From a virus, in IMG/VR virus record IMGVR_UViG_3300025128_000017, positions 32,158 to 96,157 of that record: 64,000 bases of DNA, one strand, 5' to 3'. The translations under genes were made by a program, and so were the position numbers. This document shows positions 1 through 7,381 of the stretch, in pieces. The notes below the pieces were generated by a model. That model had not been told where the DNA came from. It did no database searches and worked only from the letters and a program-made list of their open reading frames with translations. Each line of letters starts with the position of its first letter. The stretch's first letter is position 1.

Positions 1-146
1 TCCTGTATATACAATTGAGGGTCAGCATAGTAATCCTCATCTGCATTATGTCGTTCTTTCTCTTGCTTCGCAATCGGTCCAGCAATGGTTTTCAACACCT
101 TCGCTATTCCATCATTCCATTCTTGTTTCATTATTTCTTCTTTCAT
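1..146 (-). CDS. Partial hypothetical protein (N-terminal 48 residues)
   Basis: The N-terminal part of a minus-strand gene that runs off the left edge of the window. It begins MKEEIMKQEWNDG and is open to the edge. A strong ribosome site (AAGGAGG, read on the minus strand at 154-160) lies about 8 bases before the ATG. Its first six residues (MKEEIM) are the same as those of the next gene upstream, which helps fix both starts. The visible part is charged, helical and has no recognisable domain. It is the last visible gene of the minus-strand operon. Confidence 0.7.
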   Translation of the reverse strand, partial: MKEEIMKQEWNDGIAKVLKTIAGPIAKQEKERHNADEDYYADPQLYIQ

Positions 147-159
147 ATTTTTTCCTCCT

Positions 160-996
160 TTATTCACCTCTCCACATGGAGTAAGTACCATCGTCATCCA
201 CTGTGTATGATGTCAGCCCACTCTCTCCCATGTATGTCATCATGTCACTATGCCTTTCCTTCTCTGCCTCAATCTCAGCCTTGCCTTCCTCAGTCTCACT
301 GTATCTCCAACTCTTTATCATGCTCGTATTCATATCCCAATCGAGCATCGTCTTAGTAATACTTCTCGCTACCTTCAATTGAACCGTGTTCTTGTAGAAG
401 TACTGTCCGTATGGCTCTCTCACTGTGCGAACCTTGTCCCCTCTATCCAGCGTGACTGTCCAGTCAGTGTCGGATATCATCTTGTTCAACAAACCTCTCG
501 CATTCTCTTGTAGTTCTTCAGGTGTAATACTGGCATCATAATTCTTCAGTATAGTCAAGAACTCACGGTATGCAACATAGCCTTCTTCGTTCCAATCATC
601 GTTCTCTTTATGCTTTTCCCACAACGCCTTGATGTCAGGCTCACCAAATCTAGGACCAAGCAGGTATTGCCTGAACAATGCCGCTTCCAATCGTTCTACG
701 TCTTGATACTGAGCCTCCGACTCGAACACAGAATTACACTCATCCTTATCAGGGTGCTGAAAATACTCCGGCATCTTAGAGTAATGATTTGCTTCTGCAT
801 TCAGTACTTCAATCAAAGCATGTACTGCTGCATCCATGTCTGTGTACACATAGGTTTTTTCTCTTTCAACAACTATACCATCGTCACAAAAATCATTGGG
901 GTCTGCTGCCAACTCTTCTTTGGTTCTACTTACTAGCATGAACATTATGTCTATCTCTTCCGTACTACCGTCATCATTCATTATTTCTTCTTTCAT
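160..996 (-). CDS. Hypothetical acidic protein
   Basis: A 278-residue acidic protein with no family I recognise. I place the start at 996 because the product then begins MKEEIM, identical to the neighbouring partial gene; an in-frame ATG at 981 overlaps the previous stop in an ATGAATGA junction and is the alternative. The protein is rich in Glu, Asp, Tyr and Trp, has no signal peptide or membrane segment, and is probably a cytoplasmic early protein. It follows an 89-residue gene with which it is surely co-transcribed. Confidence 0.75.
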   Translation of the reverse strand: MKEEIMNDDGSTEEIDIMFMLVSRTKEELAADPNDFCDDGIVVEREKTYVYTDMDAAVHALIEVLNAEANHYSKMPEYFQHPDKDECNSVFESEAQYQDVERLEAALFRQYLLGPRFGEPDIKALWEKHKENDDWNEEGYVAYREFLTILKNYDASITPEELQENARGLLNKMISDTDWTVTLDRGDKVRTVREPYGQYFYKNTVQLKVARSITKTMLDWDMNTSMIKSWRYSETEEGKAEIEAEKERHSDMMTYMGESGLTSYTVDDDGTYSMWRGE

Positions 997-1243
997 TTTT
1001 CTCACTCTCTTCTTTTCCTTTTATTATCGCTTCTTGTAGTTGCGGAAGAAGCATCTCCGCTTGTTCTAGTGTAAGCCTTACACCATGTCTTGTATGTTGG
1101 GATTCACCAACGGGTCTTTGGACATTCATGATTCTCAAGTCTATCCATTGCCTGTTGTAGTATTCAATTTGGCTTAGGACAACATGTCCTTTACCATTCT
1201 TCCACTTACCTTCAAATGATACATCTCTCCAAATTTCAGTCAT
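974..1243 (-). CDS. Small hypothetical protein
   Basis: An 89-residue protein starting MTEIWRDVSFEGKWKNG. The ATG is preceded by GGAGGAAG and lies about 45 bases after a TATA-like box of this virus's conserved promoter type, so it probably heads a transcript that includes the next two genes. The N-terminal half looks beta-rich (VVLSQIEYYNRQWIDLRI), and the C-terminal half is a helix with Glu and Lys ('LTLEQAEMLLPQLQEAI'). It resembles small transcription-coactivator-like (PC4-type) proteins only in outline; I would not assign a function. Confidence 0.7.
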   Translation of the reverse strand: MTEIWRDVSFEGKWKNGKGHVVLSQIEYYNRQWIDLRIMNVQRPVGESQHTRHGVRLTLEQAEMLLPQLQEAIIKGKEESEKNERRNNE

Positions 1244-1244
1244 T

Positions 1245-1583
1245 TCATTCTTCCTCCATCTTAATTAATTTTTTATTCTGTTCTTTTAAATACTGTTCTT
1301 CTTCTAATCTATCTAAAGTAAACAACTTACAACTTTTACATGCAAATATTTTACCTAAATTAGTAATCATTGAAGCACTTTTTGTATTTTCCTCACCACA
1401 ACTAGGACATTTAGAATTATCTTCAGTCATCATATAGACTTCAATTAATTCCATCTCACCTCTAAAGTTGCCCTTGAATGTGCTGTACACAATGTCAATA
1501 GTTTCATCTGAACTATACTTCGCATGACCTGCATCTACCATTATATCATCTACACTCATATGGTTTTTACCTTTCTCTTTCAT
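1245..1583 (-). CDS. Zinc-ribbon protein
   Basis: A 112-residue protein with one zinc-binding module in the second half: CPSCGEEN, then about 20 residues, then CKSC. The start at 1583 (MKEKGKNHMSVDD) gives the ATGA overlap with the upstream stop that is used throughout this operon; an upstream in-frame ATG at 1598 is less likely. The C-terminal tail is a charged helix that also encodes the promoter for the next gene. Probably binds nucleic acid or protein; the precise role is unknown. Confidence 0.75.
   Translation of the reverse strand: MKEKGKNHMSVDDIMVDAGHAKYSSDETIDIVYSTFKGNFRGEMELIEVYMMTEDNSKCPSCGEENTKSASMITNLGKIFACKSCKLFTLDRLEEEQYLKEQNKKLIKMEEE
1275..1295 (-). promoter_or_regulatory. Variant extended TATA promoter
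   Basis: Read on the minus strand: CAGTATTTAAAAGAACAGAAT. It matches the sequence found at five other minus-strand promoters here, with TATTTAAA in place of TATATAAA. It lies inside the 3' end of the upstream 112-residue gene and about 45 bases before the ATG at 1243, so it should give a short leader carrying the GGAGG ribosome site. It would make the last three genes at this end a separate transcription unit. Confidence 0.6.
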
Positions 1584-1849
1584 TTCACTTTCACCCACAC
1601 ATCGACATTAGCCTTTCTGTTAATACCATATCTTGAACTATGTAATTTTATTGTATCATCTACTCTAAACTCACTACTTCTTCTTAATATGTGACTAATT
1701 TTAAATTTATTAATTGAATGATTGCTAAGTCTTAACAACTTACCATTCTTCAATGTCGCACCTTCAAAAATTTCTAACACCGTACATGGTGTGTGTTCAT
1801 TCGCATATTTCATTATCGCTTCTTCAGCCCTAGCACATATTTTCTTCAT
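1580..1849 (-). CDS. Small putative winged-helix DNA-binding protein
   Basis: An 89-residue basic protein. Residues ~20-65 read like a winged helix: a short helix ending TPCTVLEIFEG, a polar loop, a recognition-like helix 'INKFKISHILRRSSEF', then a strand pair ending in RYGINRKANVDVWVKVK. The start ATG overlaps the stop of the upstream gene (ATGA), and the stop overlaps the next start. No close family recognised; DNA binding is inferred from the fold-like pattern and the basic charge. Confidence 0.65.
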   Translation of the reverse strand: MKKICARAEEAIMKYANEHTPCTVLEIFEGATLKNGKLLRLSNHSINKFKISHILRRSSEFRVDDTIKLHSSRYGINRKANVDVWVKVK

Positions 1850-2346
1850 TCATTTTTCCTCCTTTCTATAATTTCTTTATATTTATCATGTTTAAACTTC
1901 ACTTTGCCACCCTTATGTAGAACTAATTCATCTAAGATACCATCAAACATTTCAGATACATGATTTTCTAATCTCAATTGACGTGTATTCAATATTGATA
2001 AACTTCTCATATATTTCTCACGTTCTTTCTTAACACCTTTCTTAATATGTTTTTCAATGTCTTTTTTCAAATTATCTGAAACAATTTTGATGGTTTGCGT
2101 TATAGCATCATCAGGAACAATAGAATGAACTACGTGTTTTAACTTTTCAAATTCTTCACGCATAAATTCCATATCTAATTCTTCATTGTCCTTTAATACT
2201 TTAGGTGGTTTAAGATAGACATTATTCTTTTTCCTACTGTCTCCTCCAACTCCCTTTTTACATTTGAAACAAAGACCACCCACTGCCTTCATGGAAAACT
2301 TTCTAAATTGTGTACCACATTTAGTACATGTTGCAAACATACTCAT
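1846..2346 (-). CDS. N-terminal zinc-finger protein with coiled-coil body
   Basis: A 166-residue protein. Cys7, Cys10, Cys26 and Cys29 form a classic C-x2-C...C-x2-C zinc finger at the N terminus, followed by a basic linker and a long charged helical region with coiled-coil character ('DNLKKDIEKHIKKGVKKERE'). Likely a nucleic-acid or protein adaptor. It overlaps both neighbours by ATGA junctions, so it should be co-translated with them. No named family. Confidence 0.75.
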   Translation of the reverse strand: MSMFATCTKCGTQFRKFSMKAVGGLCFKCKKGVGGDSRKKNNVYLKPPKVLKDNEELDMEFMREEFEKLKHVVHSIVPDDAITQTIKIVSDNLKKDIEKHIKKGVKKEREKYMRSLSILNTRQLRLENHVSEMFDGILDELVLHKGGKVKFKHDKYKEIIERRKNE

Positions 2347-2483
2347 ATGCTATCCCTCGAACGACTATCATCTTCGTGTACAATTTCTACTGCATCGTAT
2401 TCATTTATATCTTCTAGGGGAATCCATAGTTTCTTTTCGCCCGTTACCTTATGTTTCCACTGATGTGTTTGTCTTCGCCTCAT
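2343..2483 (-). CDS. Tiny hypothetical protein (46 aa)
   Basis: A 46-residue open frame starting MRRRQTHQWKHKVTGEKK and ending DDSRSRDSI. It exactly fills the gap between two genes, with ATGA overlaps at both ends (start at 2483 on the stop of the 173-residue gene; stop on the start of the zinc-finger gene). Such a double fit is unlikely by chance. The N terminus is basic and the C-terminal half acidic. Function unknown. Confidence 0.65.
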   Translation of the reverse strand: MRRRQTHQWKHKVTGEKKLWIPLEDINEYDAVEIVHEDDSRSRDSI

Positions 2484-3001
2484 GCGAACCACGCTCCATA
2501 GCCTGTATTGTGTTCACCAAAATCTAAGTTTTCCATAACGCTCGCAGGTAAACTTTCATACGCAGGTGGTAACGTTAACACATCTTCCATGTCCCATAAC
2601 CCTAGTAATGCACCATCGTATGCTATACGTAACAAGTGGGGTGTAGATTTATTAATTCTTAACAAAGGTATAACCCCTCTGTTGACGATATACATTCTAG
2701 CAGGTTCTGTATACATTGAGAAATCAAAAGCAGTCATAAAAGATAACGGTACATCCCACGCTTCTGCTAGTTCTTCACACAACAACAACCGAGTCATACC
2801 ATCTTCAATAGATAAGGCTGAATGGATTTCTAACCATCCAGTATGTGCAATACCAGTATCTTCTACTTTTGATACTACTTTGGTGAACAGTCTTCGCCTA
2901 GCCTCAACATGGTCTGCTACAATGGGGGGTATCAACAATTGCTTACCTATCTTCTCATTAAGTTCATCCAATGTTTTTTGTATTTGTTTTAATAATATCA
3001 T
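2480..3001 (-). CDS. Hypothetical protein
   Basis: A 173-residue protein with no family I recognise. The start at 3001 (MILLKQIQKTLDELNEKIGK) is chosen because it overlaps the upstream stop as ATGA; an in-frame ATG 18 bases upstream is possible. It opens with an amphipathic helix, then a mixed alpha/beta body with a hydrophobic strand 'ARMYIVNRGVIPLLRINKS' and a Pro-rich segment near the C terminus. Soluble; cytoplasmic. Confidence 0.7.
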   Translation of the reverse strand: MILLKQIQKTLDELNEKIGKQLLIPPIVADHVEARRRLFTKVVSKVEDTGIAHTGWLEIHSALSIEDGMTRLLLCEELAEAWDVPLSFMTAFDFSMYTEPARMYIVNRGVIPLLRINKSTPHLLRIAYDGALLGLWDMEDVLTLPPAYESLPASVMENLDFGEHNTGYGAWFA

Positions 3002-3285
3002 ACTTCCACCTCCAAACATGCTCTCAACTTACCTTGCATATTTGGTAATAACTTTTTCAATTCCGCAATGAACTCTTCAACATAACCTCCACCCCAATAG
3101 TAATCACAATGTTTCAAAAGTCGTATGGTATCTTTCAGAAATTTAGGGTTAACCTTGCCACCCATATCAACGGAAGTTAAAAACTCATCGTGTACTATGT
3201 TTGCCATTCTCTTAGGTGTACCATCGTTGGCCGTTAGTTGTAATAACATGAACTTCATTTCTTTTGACAATCTTATCTCGTTCAT
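2998..3285 (-). CDS. Small hypothetical protein
   Basis: A 95-residue protein starting MNEIRLSKEMKFMLLQLTAND. It is mainly helical with a Gly-Gly-Gly turn ('DYYWGGGYVEE') and a single Cys near each end. ATGA overlaps join it to the zinc-ribbon gene upstream and to the 173-residue gene downstream. No domain recognised. Confidence 0.7.
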   Translation of the reverse strand: MNEIRLSKEMKFMLLQLTANDGTPKRMANIVHDEFLTSVDMGGKVNPKFLKDTIRLLKHCDYYWGGGYVEEFIAELKKLLPNMQGKLRACLEVEV

Positions 3286-3428
3286 ACTGTCACCCTCGTT
3301 TCTTCTTCACATACATTACAGAAGGGATGTTCCTCACAGTCATCTGTAATCTCCATATCTTGATTCACCCACATCTTGAACTCCAAATCAGTAGAGCCAC
3401 AGTGTTTGCATTCAAACTTGTATGTCAT
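3282..3428 (-). CDS. Tiny zinc-ribbon protein (48 aa)
   Basis: A 48-residue frame starting MTYKFECKHCGSTDLEFK. It has CKHCG near the N terminus and CNVCEEE near the C terminus, with a further Cys in between, the pattern of a minimal zinc ribbon. Its start overlaps the stop of the 173-residue gene at 3425 and its stop overlaps the start of the gene at 3285 (ATGA at both ends). Probably a nucleic-acid-binding or adaptor protein. Confidence 0.75.
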   Translation of the reverse strand: MTYKFECKHCGSTDLEFKMWVNQDMEITDDCEEHPFCNVCEEETRVTV

Positions 3429-3946
3429 GCTGTCACCCCCGTCCACCAGTCAGGCGGGCTTGTGTGTCTGTAATGCACACCACCTTTACTGTGTATCTTG
3501 CTGTGATAATAGGCACGATAGGCTTTGACTGCATCATCATCTTTGTACTCATCAGGCATAGCCTGAGCGAATGGTGTCAGTCTGTCTCTATTGAGATGGC
3601 TGAACCCATCAACGTGCATGGCATTCATGTAACAGATAGCATCCTCACAAGCATGTTCTTTGCCGAACCTGTGTCTGTACTCAACACACAGTGCTATCCC
3701 ATGTGATGTCAACCAGTCGAAGTTCTTCCATGAGTCACCAGCCCACACAGTGCATGGGTGATATTTGTACGCACCCTTGTATGGTGTGCCACTCTTGGTC
3801 AATGGCATACGCTCATCTGTGACACCATGCCTACGTAGGGCTGATGCCATCATCTGTGCTGTCTCAACAATCATTTTCGGCACTCTCACACAATCCATCG
3901 CCTGTGCTGCCCTAATTGGGTTTTCGTCTAATACAAATATATTCAT
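3425..3946 (-). CDS. Phage-type MNIFVLD...AAQ family protein
   Basis: A 173-residue protein starting MNIFVLDENPIRAAQAMD, with 'HPCTVWAGDSWKNFDWL', a 'GIALCVEYRHRFGK' segment and 'LTPFAQAMPDEYKDDDAVKAY'. I recognise this as a protein family common in phage and virus genomes, where it is normally uncharacterised; its N terminus resembles the Pyr_excise (pyrimidine-dimer glycosylase) family, but I cannot confirm that link or point to catalytic residues. If related, it would act in viral DNA repair. Start supported by the ATG just before a stop-start junction with the 35-residue zinc gene. Confidence 0.75.
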   Translation of the reverse strand: MNIFVLDENPIRAAQAMDCVRVPKMIVETAQMMASALRRHGVTDERMPLTKSGTPYKGAYKYHPCTVWAGDSWKNFDWLTSHGIALCVEYRHRFGKEHACEDAICYMNAMHVDGFSHLNRDRLTPFAQAMPDEYKDDDAVKAYRAYYHSKIHSKGGVHYRHTSPPDWWTGVTA

Positions 3947-4054
3947 TTACTCTTCCTCCTCACAAACTTCAACTGTAAAACCACATCCTACACATTCTCC
4001 ATATTGTAAAATCCATTGAAAATAAGTATCACAGTTTGAACATTTTAATAACAT
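3947..4054 (-). CDS. Tiny zinc-ribbon protein (35 aa)
   Basis: A 35-residue frame: MLLKCSNCDTYFQWILQYG, then CVGCGF, ending in an acidic tail. CSNC and CVGC give a complete four-cysteine zinc ribbon in almost the smallest possible size. It ends immediately before the start of the 173-residue gene and begins in a TAATG overlap with the 58-residue gene upstream. One of at least six small zinc-binding proteins in this arm. Confidence 0.75.
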   Translation of the reverse strand: MLLKCSNCDTYFQWILQYGECVGCGFTVEVCEEEE

Positions 4055-4230
4055 TACTCTTCCTCCGCAAAGATACCTGTTGCTTTTTCATAAACAGTAT
4101 AGATGTCGTTATCGGGATAGAGGTGTCTATGTGTTTCTTCTAACCACACAACATATTGAAGGTCTTCTATAAATCTTTTCTCCAATGAGTTAAGTAAATT
4201 TCTTAGTTGTTTTATTGTTCTTGTTGGCAT
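4054..4230 (-). CDS. Small helical protein (58 aa)
   Basis: A 58-residue frame starting MPTRTIKQLRNLLNSLEKRF and ending IFAEEE. It fills the gap between two supported genes: the stop TAA shares its last base with the next ATG, and the start abuts the stop of the repeat protein. Mostly one or two amphipathic helices with Trp and several Tyr. Function unknown. Confidence 0.65.
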   Translation of the reverse strand: MPTRTIKQLRNLLNSLEKRFIEDLQYVVWLEETHRHLYPDNDIYTVYEKATGIFAEEE

Positions 4231-4713
4231 TTATTCTTCCTCCTTACGTACTGCTAATACAATACTTTTGATGTCGCTTATTATTGATGAAACATCTTCA
4301 ATAGATACGAAATTACCGTACACTTGAGCCGCTAACTCTGACATATCTATTTCTGCTGCTACTTCTGCTGAACCAAATTGTGCGTCTACGTCTATCAACT
4401 TCGCTAACTTATCGTAATCAATATCTAATTCATACGCAATGTCGCTACTATTGACATGAGAAGCAACATCTTGTACATCTATCTTGTCTGCTAAGGTGTA
4501 GTAATCGACTTCCATGTGGTCAGCAATCTCACTCTCATTCATTCCACCAGCAATATCAGCAGGGTCAATAGACAGTGCTTCTGCTAATTTATCATAGTCA
4601 ATATCTATCTCATGTGCTATTTCATAGACCACATCTTCAAGTTTATCAATTGGTTCACTCATCTTTTTCATTATTCTTTCATCTATCTTTTTATTTATCC
4701 ATTTCATTATCAT
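4231..4713 (-). CDS. Acidic helical-repeat protein
   Basis: A 160-residue acidic protein with at least three imperfect repeats of the form [D/E]-x-D-Y-x-x-L-A-x-x-[I/L]-[D/S], each followed by a D/E-rich 'IA' helix (for example 'DYDKLAEALSIDPADIAG', 'DYYTLADKIDVQDVASHV' and 'DYDKLAKLIDVD'). The start at 4713 gives the ATGA overlap with the 34-residue gene before it. Such short acidic helical repeats suggest a protein-binding scaffold or DNA mimic; this is inference only. Confidence 0.7.
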   Translation of the reverse strand: MIMKWINKKIDERIMKKMSEPIDKLEDVVYEIAHEIDIDYDKLAEALSIDPADIAGGMNESEIADHMEVDYYTLADKIDVQDVASHVNSSDIAYELDIDYDKLAKLIDVDAQFGSAEVAAEIDMSELAAQVYGNFVSIEDVSSIISDIKSIVLAVRKEEE

Positions 4714-4814
4714 TCTTTTTCATCTCCTTTCTTTACTCTATATTTACCTGCTAGGTAATGTTTATGTCTTGCTTTAAACTTACTAAAATATCTTACTTTT
4801 ACTGCTGTTTTCAT
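4710..4814 (-). CDS. Tiny basic protein (34 aa)
   Basis: A 34-residue frame, MKTAVKVRYFSKFKARHKHY..., very basic (Lys, Arg, His). Its start shares a base with the stop of the methyltransferase gene (TAATG) and its stop overlaps the next start (ATGA). It also contains the AAAGGAG ribosome site of the next gene. Possibly a small nucleic-acid-binding peptide. Confidence 0.55.
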   Translation of the reverse strand: MKTAVKVRYFSKFKARHKHYLAGKYRVKKGDEKE

Positions 4815-5362
4815 TAGTTCATCTCCTTAAACTTATCTGTTTCGTTACCCCAAATTTCCCAACCAGTTCTATTTTCCCTACTGAAAACATCTATCTTCTT
4901 AGAATTAGGATATAATTTATCTATCATTTCATAGGCATAGTTTGGTTTTCTGCTATGTTGTCTTGATTTTTCTTCAAACACTGTTAGTAATTTTCCTCTC
5001 ATATTTTCTGCTATCTTAATCATTTTTGGTTTGTAATACCAAATTAAATATTCATGAGAATATCTAACTGTAAATGCAGGTGCTACACCATTTAATTTAT
5101 TCCAAATAAATATGCAGTGTTTCTTATAACCTCTCTCAAACATATAGTCGTCAACTACTGTAATATATTTATCAATACACCACATAAAAACAGTATTAGT
5201 TTCATTTGCTTTGGGAAATATCTCTTTATCTAGCAACGCAAAAATATCCTCTATTTCCATAGTCACATAATCTAACTTTCTAGTTTGGTTCGGTCTAGTT
5301 TTTCTTAACCCGCCCTTACGTTTCTTCCACGGTGGGTCAATCATCAGAATATCATACTTCAT
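4814..5362 (-). CDS. MT-A70 family adenine N6-methyltransferase
   Basis: A 182-residue protein beginning MKYDILMIDPPW. The DPPW motif at residues 9-12 is the catalytic signature of MT-A70 (IME4/phage) N6-adenine methyltransferases, and the C-terminal 'KIDVFSRENRTGWEIWGNE' is the usual [F/V]-[A/S]-R-x-x-R-x-G-W...G-N-E SAM-site motif of the family. The length fits the phage forms. It probably methylates adenine in viral DNA and so shields it from host restriction, in line with the ArdC-like protein in the same arm. It has no partner restriction enzyme. It overlaps the gene before it by ATGA. Confidence 0.9.
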   Translation of the reverse strand: MKYDILMIDPPWKKRKGGLRKTRPNQTRKLDYVTMEIEDIFALLDKEIFPKANETNTVFMWCIDKYITVVDDYMFERGYKKHCIFIWNKLNGVAPAFTVRYSHEYLIWYYKPKMIKIAENMRGKLLTVFEEKSRQHSRKPNYAYEMIDKLYPNSKKIDVFSRENRTGWEIWGNETDKFKEMN

Positions 5363-5697
5363 TCTTTCACCTCACAATAGTCTCCTATTTTTCTTTCAAT
5401 CAATTCCTTTACAATGACCCTATCAACATGGGGATAATCTTCCTCAAGTATCTCCCATATCGCAATCAATTCATCAGCCATTGGCTGCAACTGCTTGACT
5501 TCTGCTAGGAGAAGTGGTGCGTCTGCTATGAGTTGTGCATTGGGATGGTCGTTGTCAGTGAAGTAAGATGTCTCAGTCACCAACACCCCGTTTGCATCTA
5601 CAATGTCAAGGTGAGAGCCTTCATCATCGTATGGCTGTCCTTCGGCAGTTCGCCACGGTGCTTCGTTATGTCCTTCGTATTTGTCTGTGTCAATCAT
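5359..5697 (-). CDS. Phage-like small protein with NAQLIADAPLLL motif
   Basis: A 112-residue acidic protein. The segment 'HPNAQLIADAPLLLAEVKQL' matches the 'NA.LIA.AP.LL..L' motif widespread in small early proteins of tailed phages, whose role is unknown. The N-terminal part (APWRTAEGQPYDDEG...VLVTETSYF) is the usual beta-rich half of those proteins. It lies second in the operon driven by the promoter at 6134-6153. Confidence 0.7.
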   Translation of the reverse strand: MIDTDKYEGHNEAPWRTAEGQPYDDEGSHLDIVDANGVLVTETSYFTDNDHPNAQLIADAPLLLAEVKQLQPMADELIAIWEILEEDYPHVDRVIVKELIERKIGDYCEVKE

Positions 5698-6107
5698 TCC
5701 TCTTCACTTCCCGCTGGTGTATATCTTCCGCCTATGATATTAATTACTAAGTTCGCTTCTTCAGCAAACCGAATCATTCTTTGTATCTCTTGGTCTAAAG
5801 GTTGTAAGTCAAGCATAGCACCTTCAGGATGATTCGCTTCACTACCTTTAATGAACATCTGATATGAACCATCTGCATACTTGAGTACATCAAATGGTAT
5901 ATACATCAATTCACCTGAAGCAGCCGACTTAAGTATCGCTGGTTGTTCTCTTAACCACAAAGAAACATCGTCAGCAGTACGCATCTTCAAAGCGATACCA
6001 TACTTCCGACCATGTTTAACAGTAGCACTAACACCTTGTATGTGTAGTCTACCTATATCATAGTTACATTTCACTTGCATTCTTTCTTCTTCTTGTTCAT
6101 TCATCAT
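5694..6107 (-). CDS. Hypothetical protein, first gene of its operon
   Basis: A 137-residue protein starting MMNEQEEERMQVKCNYD. The ATG at 6107 lies about 40 bases after a consensus TATA box and is preceded by AGAGGT, so the message has a short leader. The body is mixed alpha/beta ('TVKHGRKYGIALKMRTADD'), with no motif I can name. It heads a long run of overlapping small genes down to at least 1.3 kb. Confidence 0.75.
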   Translation of the reverse strand: MMNEQEEERMQVKCNYDIGRLHIQGVSATVKHGRKYGIALKMRTADDVSLWLREQPAILKSAASGELMYIPFDVLKYADGSYQMFIKGSEANHPEGAMLDLQPLDQEIQRMIRFAEEANLVINIIGGRYTPAGSEEE

Positions 6108-6133
6108 TTTTATTACCTCTTTTTATTATTTTA

Positions 6134-6153
6134 ATCTGTTCTTTTATATACTG
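6134..6153 (-). promoter_or_regulatory. Extended TATA promoter
   Basis: Minus-strand sequence CAGTATATAAAAGAACAGAT. The TATATAAA core lies about 40 bp before the ATG at 6107, giving a predicted leader of about 15 bases that contains the AGAGGT ribosome site. The whole 18-base CAG...CAG string recurs at four other minus-strand starts. Confidence 0.8.
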
Positions 6154-6157
6154 TTTT

Positions 6158-7381
6158 TTAAATCCAATCATCCAAACTCCCCTTATCTAAACCTACATCT
6201 TTGTCACGTTCGACAAATTCATCAAAAGTCATTAATTTTTTATCACTAGGTATCACAACCTCTTTTGAACATACAAGATGTTCTTCAAAGTGTAAGAATA
6301 CAAGTGGTCTAACTCTACCGGATATGTCACACTTGTACTGTCTATCTTCCCATCTTTTTCCACCATTTTTTATTCGTAAGTTTTTAGAATTACTACCGTA
6401 CTTGTTTAATTTTATCAGATGTAGTTTACTAATTTCATTGTACGTTTCTAATGGATGGAACATCTCACCAGTTTCTTCACACTTCACTTCACAGTAATCT
6501 TCATAGTTCTCATCATCCAAAGTCATTTCACCTAACCCATACACCATATCTGTGCTACCACATATAGTACAAGGCAACTTAGCATTTGATTTCTTATCAG
6601 TTCTGAACTCGTACTGACCGCAAACATCACACCAGTATAAGACATAACCTTTGATATGAGTGTTAGGTATTGTCTTATGCTTACTTTTCTTGCTAGTAAA
6701 ATAATTCTTACCTACCTGCTTCTTCTTACTTTTCTTCTTACTATTCCTTTCTAACTCAAACTCAAGTTCATCAGGGTCAAATGCTTTTGATGGTGAACTC
6801 CAATCAAATACGGATGCTGAACTAGACAATGTTTGTACCTTATCTTCACCGTGTGGTATTTGACATACTGTGGCTATATATTCTTGTTGTGACTGGGCTT
6901 CTACTGCATGGCTACAATAACTGTCTCGTACCCACTGTATCAACTCACCTGCATCTTTCCATGTTTGATTCTTCTTCTCAATCATAAGGTGGGCTAAGAT
7001 AGCCAACTGAACACCAGTACGACCATGACCACCCATACATTGACAAGAGATAGATTTGATACCCTTGGTCTTTATATCAGCAACAAGTGATACCCAAAAC
7101 TCTCTACCTACATTACTAGGTATGCTGAAGTCAGGCCACTCTAATTCAATAATGTGTGGTGTATCAATTGCTTGTACATGATTAACACAAGTAAATCCGT
7201 CTGGTATAACATCAAACTTACGTGCTGTCCTGATAACACCTTGTGGACCAATGGCTAAATCAGGCCGTGGCTTCATTTGCATCCAACCACCATTACGTGT
7301 ATTACCACCAGCGTATATTCTAATACCATCACTTGTTTCAAACACTAAAGGATTACCTGTGTGACAATTTACTTTACTCAT
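6158..7381 (-). CDS. Protein tyrosine/dual-specificity phosphatase fused to zinc ribbon
   Basis: A 407-residue protein. The first ~180 residues form a cysteine-phosphatase domain: a WPD loop (Trp82-Pro83-Asp84, the general acid) and the P-loop signature Cys115-x5-Arg121 (CMGGHGRTG). These two elements together are diagnostic of protein tyrosine or dual-specificity phosphatases. Residues ~250-285 hold a zinc ribbon (CDVCG ... CTICG), followed by a Lys-rich C-terminal half with two more Cys. It should remove phosphate from a Tyr, Ser/Thr or nucleotide substrate in the host cytoplasm. It is the last gene of a five-gene unit and overlaps by ATGA a large protein with a phosphohistidine-type domain, so a shared phosphotransfer pathway is plausible but inferred. 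Confidence 0.85.
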   Translation of the reverse strand: MSKVNCHTGNPLVFETSDGIRIYAGGNTRNGGWMQMKPRPDLAIGPQGVIRTARKFDVIPDGFTCVNHVQAIDTPHIIELEWPDFSIPSNVGREFWVSLVADIKTKGIKSISCQCMGGHGRTGVQLAILAHLMIEKKNQTWKDAGELIQWVRDSYCSHAVEAQSQQEYIATVCQIPHGEDKVQTLSSSASVFDWSSPSKAFDPDELEFELERNSKKKSKKKQVGKNYFTSKKSKHKTIPNTHIKGYVLYWCDVCGQYEFRTDKKSNAKLPCTICGSTDMVYGLGEMTLDDENYEDYCEVKCEETGEMFHPLETYNEISKLHLIKLNKYGSNSKNLRIKNGGKRWEDRQYKCDISGRVRPLVFLHFEEHLVCSKEVVIPSDKKLMTFDEFVERDKDVGLDKGSLDDWI